DNA of 59,671 bases, taken from positions 1 through 59,671 of the forward strand of contig JAFGHP010000053.1 in assembly GCA_016930055.1 (NCBI GenBank), given 5' to 3'. Shown piece by piece: positions 51,942 through 59,671 of the stretch. The first letter of the stretch is position 1, and each line of letters begins with the position of its first letter. This DNA is from Candidatus Bathyarchaeota archaeon. GTDB taxonomy: Archaea; Thermoproteota; Bathyarchaeia; TCS64. A program made the translations under genes and the position numbers. Below the pieces are notes generated by a model. The model was not told where the DNA came from. It did not search any database and worked only from the letters and a program-made list of their open reading frames with translations.

Positions 51942-52469
51942 TTAAATGTTATTTCTAGTTAAATAAAATAATATGCTTAATATTGTTTTAGCATCAATGA
52001 TGGACCCATCTTCAATTTTTGTTAATATTTCTTCGTAACCATATTCTTGTACTGAAATTGTTTCATCATCCTCAAGTTTTTGTTCACCTTTTTCAAGTTC
52101 TTTAGCAAGAAAAACATGAAGGATTTCATTACTATATCCTGGAGCTAAATAACAACTAAGCATTTTTATTATATGATTAGTTGAATATCCTGTTTCCTCT
52201 TTTAGTTCTCTTACTGCACATTTTTCAATTAGTTCACCTTTTTCAATAGTTCCTGCTGGGATTTCTAGAATTCTTTTCTTCGTTACATATCTATATTGAT
52301 TTATTAACACTATTTTACCATCATTAGTTACTGGTAGAATAGCAACTGCACCAGGGTGATCTACTATTTCTCTATTAACATATTTTTTATTTGGTAACTC
52401 TACTTGATCCAATAAAAAATCAAAGTTTTTTCCTTTATGAATTATTTTTGATGAAACTGTCTTTTCCAT
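51942..52469 (-). CDS. NUDIX hydrolase, ADP-ribose pyrophosphatase-like
   Basis: A 175-residue NUDIX enzyme. The Nudix box is GTIEKGELIEKCAVRELKEETGY. IPAGTIEKG, LSCYLAPGYSNEILHVFLAKEL and the upstream HPGAVAILPVTNDGKIVLINQYRY fit ADP-ribose or related diphosphatases of the NudF type. It cleaves nucleoside diphosphate-X compounds to keep ADP-ribose low. Convergent with the A24 peptidase gene, three bases apart. Confidence 0.88.
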   Translation of the reverse strand: MEKTVSSKIIHKGKNFDFLLDQVELPNKKYVNREIVDHPGAVAILPVTNDGKIVLINQYRYVTKKRILEIPAGTIEKGELIEKCAVRELKEETGYSTNHIIKMLSCYLAPGYSNEILHVFLAKELEKGEQKLEDDETISVQEYGYEEILTKIEDGSIIDAKTILSILFYLTRNNI

Positions 52470-52529
52470 AAGTTGTTTATGTTTTAAACTAAACTTATTT
52501 ATTATTATTTTTTATAATATTTTATTGCT

Positions 52530-53828
52530 TTGAAGCATGTAATAATTGTTGGCGGAGGACCTGCTGGGCTTTTTGCTGCTGAAGAACTAGCTAAAAATTT
52601 TCAAGTAACTCTTCTTGAGAAAACAAGTCATGTAGGTGGCTCTGGTTTAGTTTCTGATGGTAAATTAAATTATCATCCCAAAATTGGAGGAGATTTAACA
52701 AATTTTTTAACCGAACGTGAATCATGGAACCTTATTGAAAGTATTAGACTTAAATTTGAGAGTTTAAGTGTTCCCTCAGACATATTTGATGAATCTAAGC
52801 TACGTCAGTTAGAGGTTAAAGCTGCTAAATCAGGCATAAGATTTATCAAAATTAAACAAACGCATATTGGTTCAGATCATCTCGGCGAAGTTATAGATAA
52901 GCTTAGGAAAAAAATTGAAAATGCTGGTGTACAAATTATTTTCAATGCTGAAGTACATGATATCGTTGTAAAAGGAAGAATTGTTACTGCTGTTAAAGTT
53001 AAGAATGAACTTTATCCTTTAGATGCATTATTGATTGCTCCAGGTAGAATTGGTTCCCCTTGGCTTATCTCAACAATGAATAAACATAATTTAGCTATGC
53101 AATATAATCCAATAGACATTGGTGTAAGAGTTGAGGTACCTAATGAAGTAATGGATGAAGTTGTTAATGTCTATGGTTGTTGGGATCCAAAATTTCATAT
53201 TGATACAGCGAGTTATGATGATTTTGTTCGTACTTTCTGTGTATGTCCACGAGGATTTGTAGTAAAAGAAGCATATGAAGATACACAATTTGGAGTTAAT
53301 GGATACTCAAATAGGGAGATGGGGAGTAATACTACAAACTTTGCTTTATTAGTGAATGTAAATTTGACTGAACCTCTCGAAAATACAACTGAATATGGTA
53401 GAAGGATAGTTCAGTTAGCTAATACTTTGGGCGGGAGAAGACCAATATTGCAGAGGCTTGGAGACTTAAGATCTTTTAGAAGAAGTACTTGGGATAGAAT
53501 AAATAGAAGTTATGTACGGCCCAGTTATACTGAAGTCACTCCAGGAGATATCTCAATGGCTTATCCTCATAGGATTGTAAAAGATTTACTTGAAGGATTA
53601 GAAGCTTTAGATCGGGTAATGCCTGGAATAAATTCGGATTCAACCCTATTATATGCCCCTGAAGTGAAATTCTATGCAATGCGTATACAAACCAACAAAG
53701 AATTGAGGACCTCTATACCGAACCTTTTTGTTGCAGGTGATGGCGCTGGGGTTTCACGTGGAATCGTAGGAGCAGCAGCCACAGGTCTAATTGCAGCGAA
53801 AGGAATAACTAAGAATTTAACTTCATAA
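52530..53828 (+). CDS. Uncharacterised FAD-dependent dehydrogenase (COG2509-like)
   Basis: A 432-residue flavoprotein. FAD motif VIIVGGGPAGLFAAEEL is at the N-terminus, and the C-terminal VAGDGAGVSRGIVGAAATG is the closing FAD motif. GGDLTNFL, DIGVRVEVPNEVMDEV and CVCPRGFVVKE match the family that has long lacked a defined substrate. NAD-binding features are weak, so the reductant is unclear. TTG start supported by the family N-terminus. A coiled-coil protein gene follows. Confidence 0.8.
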   Translation: MKHVIIVGGGPAGLFAAEELAKNFQVTLLEKTSHVGGSGLVSDGKLNYHPKIGGDLTNFLTERESWNLIESIRLKFESLSVPSDIFDESKLRQLEVKAAKSGIRFIKIKQTHIGSDHLGEVIDKLRKKIENAGVQIIFNAEVHDIVVKGRIVTAVKVKNELYPLDALLIAPGRIGSPWLISTMNKHNLAMQYNPIDIGVRVEVPNEVMDEVVNVYGCWDPKFHIDTASYDDFVRTFCVCPRGFVVKEAYEDTQFGVNGYSNREMGSNTTNFALLVNVNLTEPLENTTEYGRRIVQLANTLGGRRPILQRLGDLRSFRRSTWDRINRSYVRPSYTEVTPGDISMAYPHRIVKDLLEGLEALDRVMPGINSDSTLLYAPEVKFYAMRIQTNKELRTSIPNLFVAGDGAGVSRGIVGAAATGLIAAKGITKNLTS

Positions 53829-53894
53829 AAAACTATTATTTTTCCCAGTTAAATTAGTTGATTATATATTTAACTACATACATATTATTATTTG

Positions 53895-54206
53895 ATGGAT
53901 TCTGAACGTAGAGGGCTACTTCTCAAATTACTTGACATTGAGAAAGCCATAAATGATATTGAGCTAAGTACTAATTTCAGAAAATTAAAGAAAAATCTTA
54001 AAAATTTAGAATCTTTCGGTGGTGGAAGTCGCAAAGTTCGAATAGATTCCCCAGATAATATGGAAGAGACTATTGAATTTAAAAGTAATAGTGCTGATAT
54101 GAAAATAACAATAGAAAAATATAAAGAAAATCTTGATAAATATGTAAAAAGACTCAATCTTCTTTACGAAGAAAAAAGTAACTTAAAAAAACAATTATTT
54201 CCCTAA
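53895..54206 (+). CDS. Small coiled-coil protein, paralogue of the protein at 11893
   Basis: A 103-residue highly charged protein with the layout of the 11893 protein: helix LLLKLLDIEKAINDIELS, a NFRKLKKNLKNLESFGGG linker, IDSPDNMEETIEFKSNS, then helix ITIEKYKENLDKYVKRLNLLYEEK ending KKQLFP. The middle motif P-x-N-x-x-ETI-x-x-K-x-NS is conserved between the two. This shows a small gene family with copies far apart in the chromosome. Function unknown. The ATG at 53895 is preferred over a TTG one codon before. It is convergent with aIF1A, nine bases apart. Confidence 0.72.
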   Translation: MDSERRGLLLKLLDIEKAINDIELSTNFRKLKKNLKNLESFGGGSRKVRIDSPDNMEETIEFKSNSADMKITIEKYKENLDKYVKRLNLLYEEKSNLKKQLFP

Positions 54207-54215
54207 TTAAAAATA

Positions 54216-54524
54216 TTAATCTATTTTCAATATTCCTTTACTTTTTAGATCTTCAACTTGATTTTGAGTGTATCTCCAAAATATTTCTCCTCTTTCATCA
54301 CTTTGAAAATCCCATGGACTAACTAATACAATATCTCCTTCACGTACCCATGTTCGTCGTTTCATTTTTCCTCTGATTCTACAAATACGTACATGACCAT
54401 CTTGACATTTAACCATGACTCTATCATATCCAAGCATCTTCTGAGCAATACCAAAAATATCATTTTTTGAAGGTAGAACTAGAGTACGAAGATTTTTTTC
54501 GCTTAATACTTTCTTTTTTCCCAC
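54216..54524 (-). CDS. Translation initiation factor aIF1A
   Basis: S1/OB-fold factor of 102 residues that binds the 30S A-site during initiation in archaea and eukaryotes. GIAQKMLGYDRVMVKCQDGHVRICRIRGKMKRRTWVREGDIVLVSPWDF is diagnostic. The start is a GTG. It is a solid archaeal marker. The 164-bp spacer to L14e separates it from the ribosomal cluster on the same strand. Confidence 0.95.
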   Translation of the reverse strand: MGKKKVLSEKNLRTLVLPSKNDIFGIAQKMLGYDRVMVKCQDGHVRICRIRGKMKRRTWVREGDIVLVSPWDFQSDERGEIFWRYTQNQVEDLKSKGILKID

Positions 54525-54688
54525 TAACTCAACTCTAATTCAATAATGCTGATTCTTACTTATTAAGTAACCCTTTTTTTGATATATAAATCATATAATA
54601 TAAAAAAATTTTTTTATATTATAAATTATTTATAGTTAAAAAGAAAATAAATTTTGTGTTTTTTAGATTTAATATAATTTTTTTAAAA

Positions 54689-54922
54689 TTACTTTATTAT
54701 TTTTAGTATCTCTTCATCAGAAGCGTTTCTGTCAATATCTATTTTTTCTTCTAATGGTTCAAGATGATTCACATTAACTCTTCTTCGCCTTACTCCTGTT
54801 TTTTCTTTTGGTCCTGTAACTAAAACAAAGTTTTTATCTAATAAATCTAGAACAACACATTTTTTTCCTGAATCTCTGCCAGATGTTTTTATGCAAATTC
54901 TACCAATTTCAAAAACTGACAC
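54689..54922 (-). CDS. rpl14e: 50S ribosomal protein L14e
   Basis: A 77-residue archaeal/eukaryotic ribosomal protein of the KOW fold. FEIGRICIKTSGRDSGKKCVVLDLLDKNFVLVTGPKEKTGVRRRRVN fits L14e. It lies seven bases after the CMP kinase gene in a conserved archaeal order: DUF106, cmk, L14e. Confidence 0.93.
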   Translation of the reverse strand: MSVFEIGRICIKTSGRDSGKKCVVLDLLDKNFVLVTGPKEKTGVRRRRVNVNHLEPLEEKIDIDRNASDEEILKIIK

Positions 54923-54929
54923 TTTACAT

Positions 54930-55490
54930 TCACCTACTGTTCATGTATGTTAATACTACATTTTTAAGTATATTTGCAGTTGTATTAACATTAAAAGATG
55001 AAGTATTAATAATTATATCATATTTTGTTAAATCTTTTATATCTACACCATAAAATTCTAAATATCTCTTACATTCAAGTTCTTCTCTAATTTTTGTTTC
55101 TTTTTCTGCATCTTTGTAGCTAATCTTTTCCCTATCTGCTATGCGTTTAATCCGTTCATGGAATGGTGCTGTAAGAAATATTTTTAGATCAGGGTTGTCT
55201 GCCATCCATGCTGAAAGAGTGGCGTCTATAACTACGTTTCCTTTCATTGACTCTTCTTTGGCTTTATTGTCTAGATATTGGTCAAATTCAGAATTTTTGG
55301 ATGCTACTCGATTCATTTCTTCTAGATTTATTCCCAGTTCTTTCGCTCTATTTCTGAAAACGGCACCTGTACTAAAATACCTTAGATTTAATACTTCAGC
55401 CAATTTTTTTGCGTGGGTTGATCTTCCTGAACCATGTAAACCAGAAATGGCTATAACTAATCCTCTCTTAGTTTGTTTATCTTCACTCAT
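54930..55490 (-). CDS. cmk: Cytidylate kinase, archaeal type
   Basis: CMP/dCMP kinase of about 186 residues. Walker A ISGLHGSGRSTHAKKLAE, then FSTGAVFRNRAKELG, VIDATLSAWM (normally DGRL) and RIADREKISYKDAEKET, the lid. I place the start at the ATG at 55490, which overlaps the stop of the DUF106 gene (ATGAGTGA); an ATG at 55520 is possible but would overlap more. Second gene of the DUF106-cmk-L14e operon. Confidence 0.9.
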   Translation of the reverse strand: MSEDKQTKRGLVIAISGLHGSGRSTHAKKLAEVLNLRYFSTGAVFRNRAKELGINLEEMNRVASKNSEFDQYLDNKAKEESMKGNVVIDATLSAWMADNPDLKIFLTAPFHERIKRIADREKISYKDAEKETKIREELECKRYLEFYGVDIKDLTKYDIIINTSSFNVNTTANILKNVVLTYMNSR

Positions 55491-56016
55491 CTTCTTTAAC
55501 AGCGACCTCTTCAGGATCAATCTCGAAAGAGAGGCCTAACAATCTACGAATAATTACATTTGTTCCAAAACTGCATAGGAAATACCAGCTTACAATAGAC
55601 ATTTCAGCAGGAATTAAAGGCATTGGAAAAGGGAAATAAGCTACAACCGACTCTCCAAAGAAATCAAGGATTGGTTTCCAACCAAATAAGATAGGAATAC
55701 TTACAACTAAGCTTACTTTCATTGTGTTCATAGACATTTTCGATTGAGCACTCATTAATTCTGCTCTTCTTTTTTCGATACGGTCCATTCTTCGTTGGTT
55801 TCCACTTTTTGCTGCAGCCATTATTTCTTTATTAATTTTTGCTTGTTCAATTTGTAGTCGTTTGTATTCATTCATATTTGTCATTCTTTTGTTAATTAAA
55901 CTTGTAGCAAAACCAATTGCTGTCGTTAAAAATAGAATGAATAGTGTTGAATTAGGCATTACTTTTAAGAAATCCCAACTACCTTGGAGGATATTTGCTA
56001 TAAAGTTTAGAGGCAT
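55483..56016 (-). CDS. DUF106 membrane protein, EMC3/TMCO1 and Oxa1-superfamily homologue
   Basis: A 177-residue membrane protein with an N-terminal helix (LFILFLTTAIGFATSLI), a coiled-coil hairpin EYKRLQIEQAKINKEIMAAAKSGNQRRMDRIEKRRAELMSAQ and two more helices near the C-terminus (VSLVVSIPILFGW, SIVSWYFLCSFGTNVII). This is the archaeal DUF106 relative of eukaryotic EMC3 and of YidC/Oxa1, probably a membrane insertase. It starts the operon with cmk and L14e, which is a common archaeal arrangement. Confidence 0.87.
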   Translation of the reverse strand: MPLNFIANILQGSWDFLKVMPNSTLFILFLTTAIGFATSLINKRMTNMNEYKRLQIEQAKINKEIMAAAKSGNQRRMDRIEKRRAELMSAQSKMSMNTMKVSLVVSIPILFGWKPILDFFGESVVAYFPFPMPLIPAEMSIVSWYFLCSFGTNVIIRRLLGLSFEIDPEEVAVKEDE

Positions 56017-56068
56017 ATTATCTATTCGCCTAATACCTTACATAAATAAAAGGTGTTCTCTAAATCTC

Positions 56069-57607
56069 TTAAAGCTCATTATTTAGAGAACATAATTTTT
56101 TCCAACTTAGACAAATCGTCTTTGGATGGGCTGCTTTAGCTTCATCTAGTTTTCCTACAACTGTATTTTGTGGTGCTTTTAATGCTTCTTGTGGATTAGA
56201 ATAAGCTAGTTCTGATATTATTTTTACAGCGTCAATGAATTTATCTAACTTTTCAACTGGTTCTGATTCAGTTGGTTCGATCATTAATGCTTCAGGAACT
56301 ATTAATGGAAAATAAATCGTTGGTGCATGTATACCCTGATCTAGTAAATTTTTAGCGATGTTTAATGCTCTTATACCAGTTTCTTTAGACATTACTTCTG
56401 CACTTATGACGGATTCATGTTTTCTTGGTTTTTCTGGAGAATAGGGCAAGCTTAATCCTTTGACTTCTTTTAACTTATTTGCGATATAGTTGGCGTTCAG
56501 CACTGCTAATTCAGAAGATTCTTTGAGACCTAAGCCACCCATGGTTAAAATGTAACTCCATGCTTTCAAAATTACATTTATGTTACCATTATAACCATGA
56601 ATTTTTCCTATAGAATATGGTTTATCATAATTTAGAATATATTCTCCATTTATTTTTTCTATTATGGGCACAGGTAAATATTTTGCTAGGAATTCTTTAC
56701 AACCTACAGGACCGCTTCCTGGTCCTCCACCACCATGTGGTGTACTAAATGTTTTATGTAGGTTTACATGAACTACATCGAATCCCATGTCTCCTGGTCT
56801 GCATTTCCCCATAATTGCATTAAGGTTTGCACCGTCATAATACATTAAACCACCTGATTCATGAATAATTTTGCTTATTTCTGCTATTTGATTCTCAAAT
56901 ATTCCTAACGTGTTTGGATTAGTAAGCATTAATCCTGCGGTTTTAGGACCAACAACCGCTTTTAAAGCCTCTAAATTTATACATCCATCTGGGCCAGAAG
57001 GAATTTCAACAGTTTTGAATCCAGCCATAGCAGCACTCGCTGGGTTTGTACCATGAGCTGAATCCGGAATAATAATTTCATTTCTTTCTAGTAATTCACC
57101 TCTTTCTTTATGGTATGCTCTGATCAACATTATTCCAGTCCATTCCCCATGAGCACCTGCAGCAGGTTGAAGTGTTGCTCTGTCCATCCCAGTTATTTCG
57201 AGATATGCTTGCTCAAATTTGTATAAGATTTCCAAGATTCCTTGAATTGATGATTGTTGTTGTTCAGGATGTAACTCCGTTATTGAAGGATTGCTAGCTA
57301 TTACCTCGTTAATAATTGGATTATATTTCATCGTGCAGCTACCAAGGGGATAGATTATTCCACTATTGACTCCGTAATTCATTTGACTTAGGTGAATATA
57401 ATGTCTTAAAACCTCAATTTCTGATACTTCTGGTAAATTAGGTGCAGTATTCCTGTAAAGTTCTTGAGGAATTAATTCAGCTGCTTCTTTGATGGAATCG
57501 GATATTTCTGGTTCAACATCCTGTACAGTGAAACCTACACGACCTTCATGACTTAACTCAAAAATTAATGGCTCATACCAATCTGCCTGTTTAAACCGTT
57601 TATTCAT
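56069..57607 (-). CDS. gcvPB: Glycine dehydrogenase (decarboxylating) subunit 2
   Basis: P-protein of the glycine cleavage system, C-terminal half, 512 residues. The PLP lysine is in HVNLHKTFSTPHGGGGPGSGP. SAHGTNPASAAMAGF, YYDGANLNAIMGKCRPGDMG and GYNGNINVILKAW are conserved. It decarboxylates glycine and loads the aminomethyl group on lipoyl-H protein. Its partner gcvPA ends at the same base where it starts. GcvT, GcvH and GcvL are not in the window. Confidence 0.93.
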   Translation of the reverse strand: MNKRFKQADWYEPLIFELSHEGRVGFTVQDVEPEISDSIKEAAELIPQELYRNTAPNLPEVSEIEVLRHYIHLSQMNYGVNSGIIYPLGSCTMKYNPIINEVIASNPSITELHPEQQQSSIQGILEILYKFEQAYLEITGMDRATLQPAAGAHGEWTGIMLIRAYHKERGELLERNEIIIPDSAHGTNPASAAMAGFKTVEIPSGPDGCINLEALKAVVGPKTAGLMLTNPNTLGIFENQIAEISKIIHESGGLMYYDGANLNAIMGKCRPGDMGFDVVHVNLHKTFSTPHGGGGPGSGPVGCKEFLAKYLPVPIIEKINGEYILNYDKPYSIGKIHGYNGNINVILKAWSYILTMGGLGLKESSELAVLNANYIANKLKEVKGLSLPYSPEKPRKHESVISAEVMSKETGIRALNIAKNLLDQGIHAPTIYFPLIVPEALMIEPTESEPVEKLDKFIDAVKIISELAYSNPQEALKAPQNTVVGKLDEAKAAHPKTICLSWKKLCSLNNEL

Positions 57608-58983
57608 TAATTTAGAACCTCCTTTAGGGTTGAGACAAGAATATCAATATCTTTCTTAGTATGCATCTCAGTAACACAAAATAATGCTGAATCTCCAAAT
57701 TCAGGGAAATATGGTTTAAGAGGTAATCCACCTTGTATGTGGGCTGATAAAAGATTTTTATTAACTTCATCTATAGAGCAATTAAAGTTTACAGTAAATT
57801 CTTTGAAATGATAACTTTTAAACATTGGAGTCTTAATGGAGGGGAGTTCATTTAGTTTCCTCATAGCGTAATGGGCTCTACTAGTTATTAATTCACCTAA
57901 TTCTTTCATTCCTTTTGGACCAAGTAAACTTAAGTATACGCTACTAGCAACGCAACATAATGCTTCATTACTGCAAATATTACTGGTAGCTTTTTCGCGT
58001 CTAATGTGTTGCTCCCTTGTTTGAAGGGTCATTACAAATGCTCGGCGTTTATCTTCTATTGTTTCTGTTATTCCAATTATCCTGCCAGGCATTTGTCTAA
58101 TCAAAGCATTATCATGGTTACAAGCAAAGATACCTAGGAGAGGTCCACCAAAATTCATGTGATTACCAAGAGGTTGGCCTTCTCCAACAACAATATCTGC
58201 ACCATATTCTCCTGGTGCTTTAAGAATACCTAGTGATATTGGATCAACACCAACAATAAATAATGATTTATTATCATGAGCAATTTCTGATATTTTTTCT
58301 ACTTGTTCTTCTACAAAACCAAGATAACTTGGATTCTCAATATATATTGCAGCAGTGTTTTGGTTTACTTTATTTTTTAAATCTTCAATTTCTATTTGGC
58401 CTGTTTCTTGGTCGTATTCGATCATTTCGACTTTTATTCCTGCTGGTTCTGCATAGGTTTTTAACACTTTAAGACGCTTAGGACTTATTAAACTCGGGAC
58501 TAGCACTGTATTTCTATGATTAAGTCTATTAGCTAAGAGCGCAGCTTCACCAATAGCAGTTGACCAATCGTATAATGAGGCATTTGCGACACTCATTCCT
58601 ACTAATTCACAGATTAGACTTTGATATTCGAATATACATTGTAAGATCCCTTGACTTATTTCAGGTTGGTAGGGGGTATAACTTGTTAAGAATTCTGCTC
58701 TACGAACTACTTCATCAACAACTGAAGGAACATAATGTGGCCAAACCCCACCTCCTAAGAAAGGTGCACAACGTAAATTCGAGTTTTTTAATAAATTTGA
58801 TAATACAGTTTCTTTTACTTCCAATTCATTAAGTGGTCCAGGTATAAGAAGTTCTTTTTTGAATCTTAAATTATCAGGGATATCCGAATATAACTCTTCG
58901 ATGGACTTGATTCCAATCGAATCCATCATTTTCTCCTTAACCTCAGTCACACTATTTGGAAGATATTGATGTGGTTTATTCAT
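57607..58983 (-). CDS. gcvPA: Glycine dehydrogenase (decarboxylating) subunit 1
   Basis: N-terminal half of the split glycine decarboxylase, 458 residues. FLGGGVWPHYVPSVVDEVVRRAEFLTSYTPYQPEISQG is the classic N-terminal region; VASSVYLSLLGPKGMKELG and ANASLYDWSTAIGEA follow. It pairs with gcvPB immediately downstream, one base overlap. Together they run glycine cleavage, or glycine synthesis in a reductive glycine direction, depending on folate and NAD(H). Confidence 0.93.
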   Translation of the reverse strand: MNKPHQYLPNSVTEVKEKMMDSIGIKSIEELYSDIPDNLRFKKELLIPGPLNELEVKETVLSNLLKNSNLRCAPFLGGGVWPHYVPSVVDEVVRRAEFLTSYTPYQPEISQGILQCIFEYQSLICELVGMSVANASLYDWSTAIGEAALLANRLNHRNTVLVPSLISPKRLKVLKTYAEPAGIKVEMIEYDQETGQIEIEDLKNKVNQNTAAIYIENPSYLGFVEEQVEKISEIAHDNKSLFIVGVDPISLGILKAPGEYGADIVVGEGQPLGNHMNFGGPLLGIFACNHDNALIRQMPGRIIGITETIEDKRRAFVMTLQTREQHIRREKATSNICSNEALCCVASSVYLSLLGPKGMKELGELITSRAHYAMRKLNELPSIKTPMFKSYHFKEFTVNFNCSIDEVNKNLLSAHIQGGLPLKPYFPEFGDSALFCVTEMHTKKDIDILVSTLKEVLN

Positions 58984-59137
58984 TTAATTACACCATCTAG
59001 ATTTACTTCTATAATAAATCTACTGAATAGCAGAAAACTTTTTGCACCCTTTAATTTTTCGGAAGATTTATTAAAAAAACGAACTAATCTTCCTATTATT
59101 ATATATAGATACTATTAGGTTTATTTTGGAGTGATTA

Positions 59138-59329
59138 ATGATGCATGAAGTGAAAATTGATTATAGTAAATGTGTGTATTGTAAAACATGTATTACTGTT
59201 TGTCCAATGGGTGTTTATACTGATGATGGAGAAAAAGTGAAAGTAAGTAATGTTAACGAATGCGTTGCTTGTATGTCGTGTGTTCCTGCTTGTCCCGTGG
59301 ATGCTATAACTGTTAAAGAAAATATCTAG
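59138..59329 (+). CDS. 2[4Fe-4S] ferredoxin
   Basis: A 63-residue clostridial-type ferredoxin with CVYCKTCITVCP and CVACMSCVPACP. GGAGTGA precedes the ATG by a few bases, and a second ATG follows directly. It is a candidate electron carrier for the hydrogenases and Nfn in this window. Monocistronic, followed by the sugar isomerase gene. Confidence 0.92.
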   Translation: MMHEVKIDYSKCVYCKTCITVCPMGVYTDDGEKVKVSNVNECVACMSCVPACPVDAITVKENI

Positions 59330-59417
59330 AAAATAATTAATTTTTTTTGTTTAATGAAGTATTTATTTGAAATTTAGGAATAATACTTATTTTACATTGT
59401 CTTTTTTATTAGAGTCT

Positions 59418-59671
59418 ATGTTACATAATCTGGATGACTTTGATTACATAAAACAATTAGATTCCAAGAATATGCTTGATGCTGTTCATAGGTTTCCAGA
59501 GAATTGTATCGATGCCATAAATACTGCTGAAAAAAATAATTTAAATCATATTAATAGTAAAGACTTTAAATCAATACTTATTGTCGGGATGGGTGGATCA
59601 GCAGTTGGTGGATTATTAATACGTGATTGGTTAAAATTTTCATGTAAACTACCAATATATGTTGTTAGAGA
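59418..59671 (+). CDS. Bifunctional phosphoglucose/phosphomannose isomerase, 5' part
   Basis: The gene runs off the right edge; 84 codons are visible. MLHNLDDFDYIKQLDSKNMLD is followed by SILIVGMGGSAVGGLLIRDWLKF, the SIS-domain entry with the GMGGSA motif typical of archaeal PGI/PMI. It interconverts glucose-6-P or mannose-6-P with fructose-6-P. The C-terminal catalytic part is outside the window. Confidence 0.8.
   Translation, partial: MLHNLDDFDYIKQLDSKNMLDAVHRFPENCIDAINTAEKNNLNHINSKDFKSILIVGMGGSAVGGLLIRDWLKFSCKLPIYVVR

Overview
This window is AT-rich archaeal chromosome. Alba, aIF1A, ribosomal protein L14e, the DUF106/EMC3-like protein, the UPF0200/UPF0201 pair, a pre-pilin class-III-type A24 peptidase, archaeal TATA boxes and AGGTGA-type ribosome binding sites all say archaeon. 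The hydrogenase, HdrA, Nfn and ferredoxin content says strict or facultative anaerobe. An Asgard (Heimdall/Loki-like) lineage would fit, but no gene here proves it, so that placement is inference. No rRNA, tRNA, CRISPR array or complete transposon was seen.

Layout. 1-7.5 kb: the end of an M28 peptidase with a C-terminal extension, a two-gene ABC exporter, a TrxB-like flavoprotein, and a GlcD-like flavoprotein with its Fe-S partner. 7-14.2 kb: small accessory genes (tautomerase, wHTH, CorA-like protein with a heptad-repeat stalk, GNAT, ferritin-like, CBS), then a prephenate dehydrogenase/DAHP synthase pair. 14.2-16.6 kb: an intergenic hairpin, then a MenA-like prenyltransferase divergent from a long-chain polyprenyl diphosphate synthase. 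16.8-19.2 kb: an orphan NuoB-C-D-I module. 19.4-23.7 kb: glycosylasparaginase, Alba, DUF72, class V aminotransferase, pyrophosphatase, HypC. 24-31 kb: an Mvh-like [NiFe] hydrogenase followed by two tandem HdrA-MvhD fusions. 31-31.9 kb: three stand-alone Lrp/AsnC effector-domain proteins, one with an apparent CTG start. 31.9-35.6 kb: NfnB, NfnA and glutamate dehydrogenase. 36-42.5 kb: a six-gene Ech-type membrane [NiFe] hydrogenase whose EchD is fused to a complete GltD/NfnB-like FAD-NAD(P) oxidoreductase. 42.5-59.7 kb: CoA-disulfide-reductase-like protein, UPF0200/0201, radical SAM activase, dihydroorotase, D-aminoacylase, a TIR-like protein, A24 peptidase, NUDIX, FAD protein, aIF1A, L14e, CMP kinase, DUF106, both glycine decarboxylase subunits, a ferredoxin and the start of a PGI/PMI.

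How it fits together (inference). Three [NiFe]-hydrogenase-superfamily complexes, an Nfn transhydrogenase and HypC within about 26 kb form a redox hub linking H2, ferredoxin and NAD(P)H. The Ech-GltD fusion could couple NAD(P)H directly to H+/H2 and ion translocation. The twin HdrA proteins could form a heterodimeric flavin-bifurcating core. The NuoBCDI module keeps the two terminal Ni-ligand cysteines of its large subunit but has Asp in place of both bridging cysteines. MenA-like and long-chain prenyl synthase genes hint at a quinone. Two apparent single-base frameshifts (near 7,083 and 12,356) may be assembly errors.
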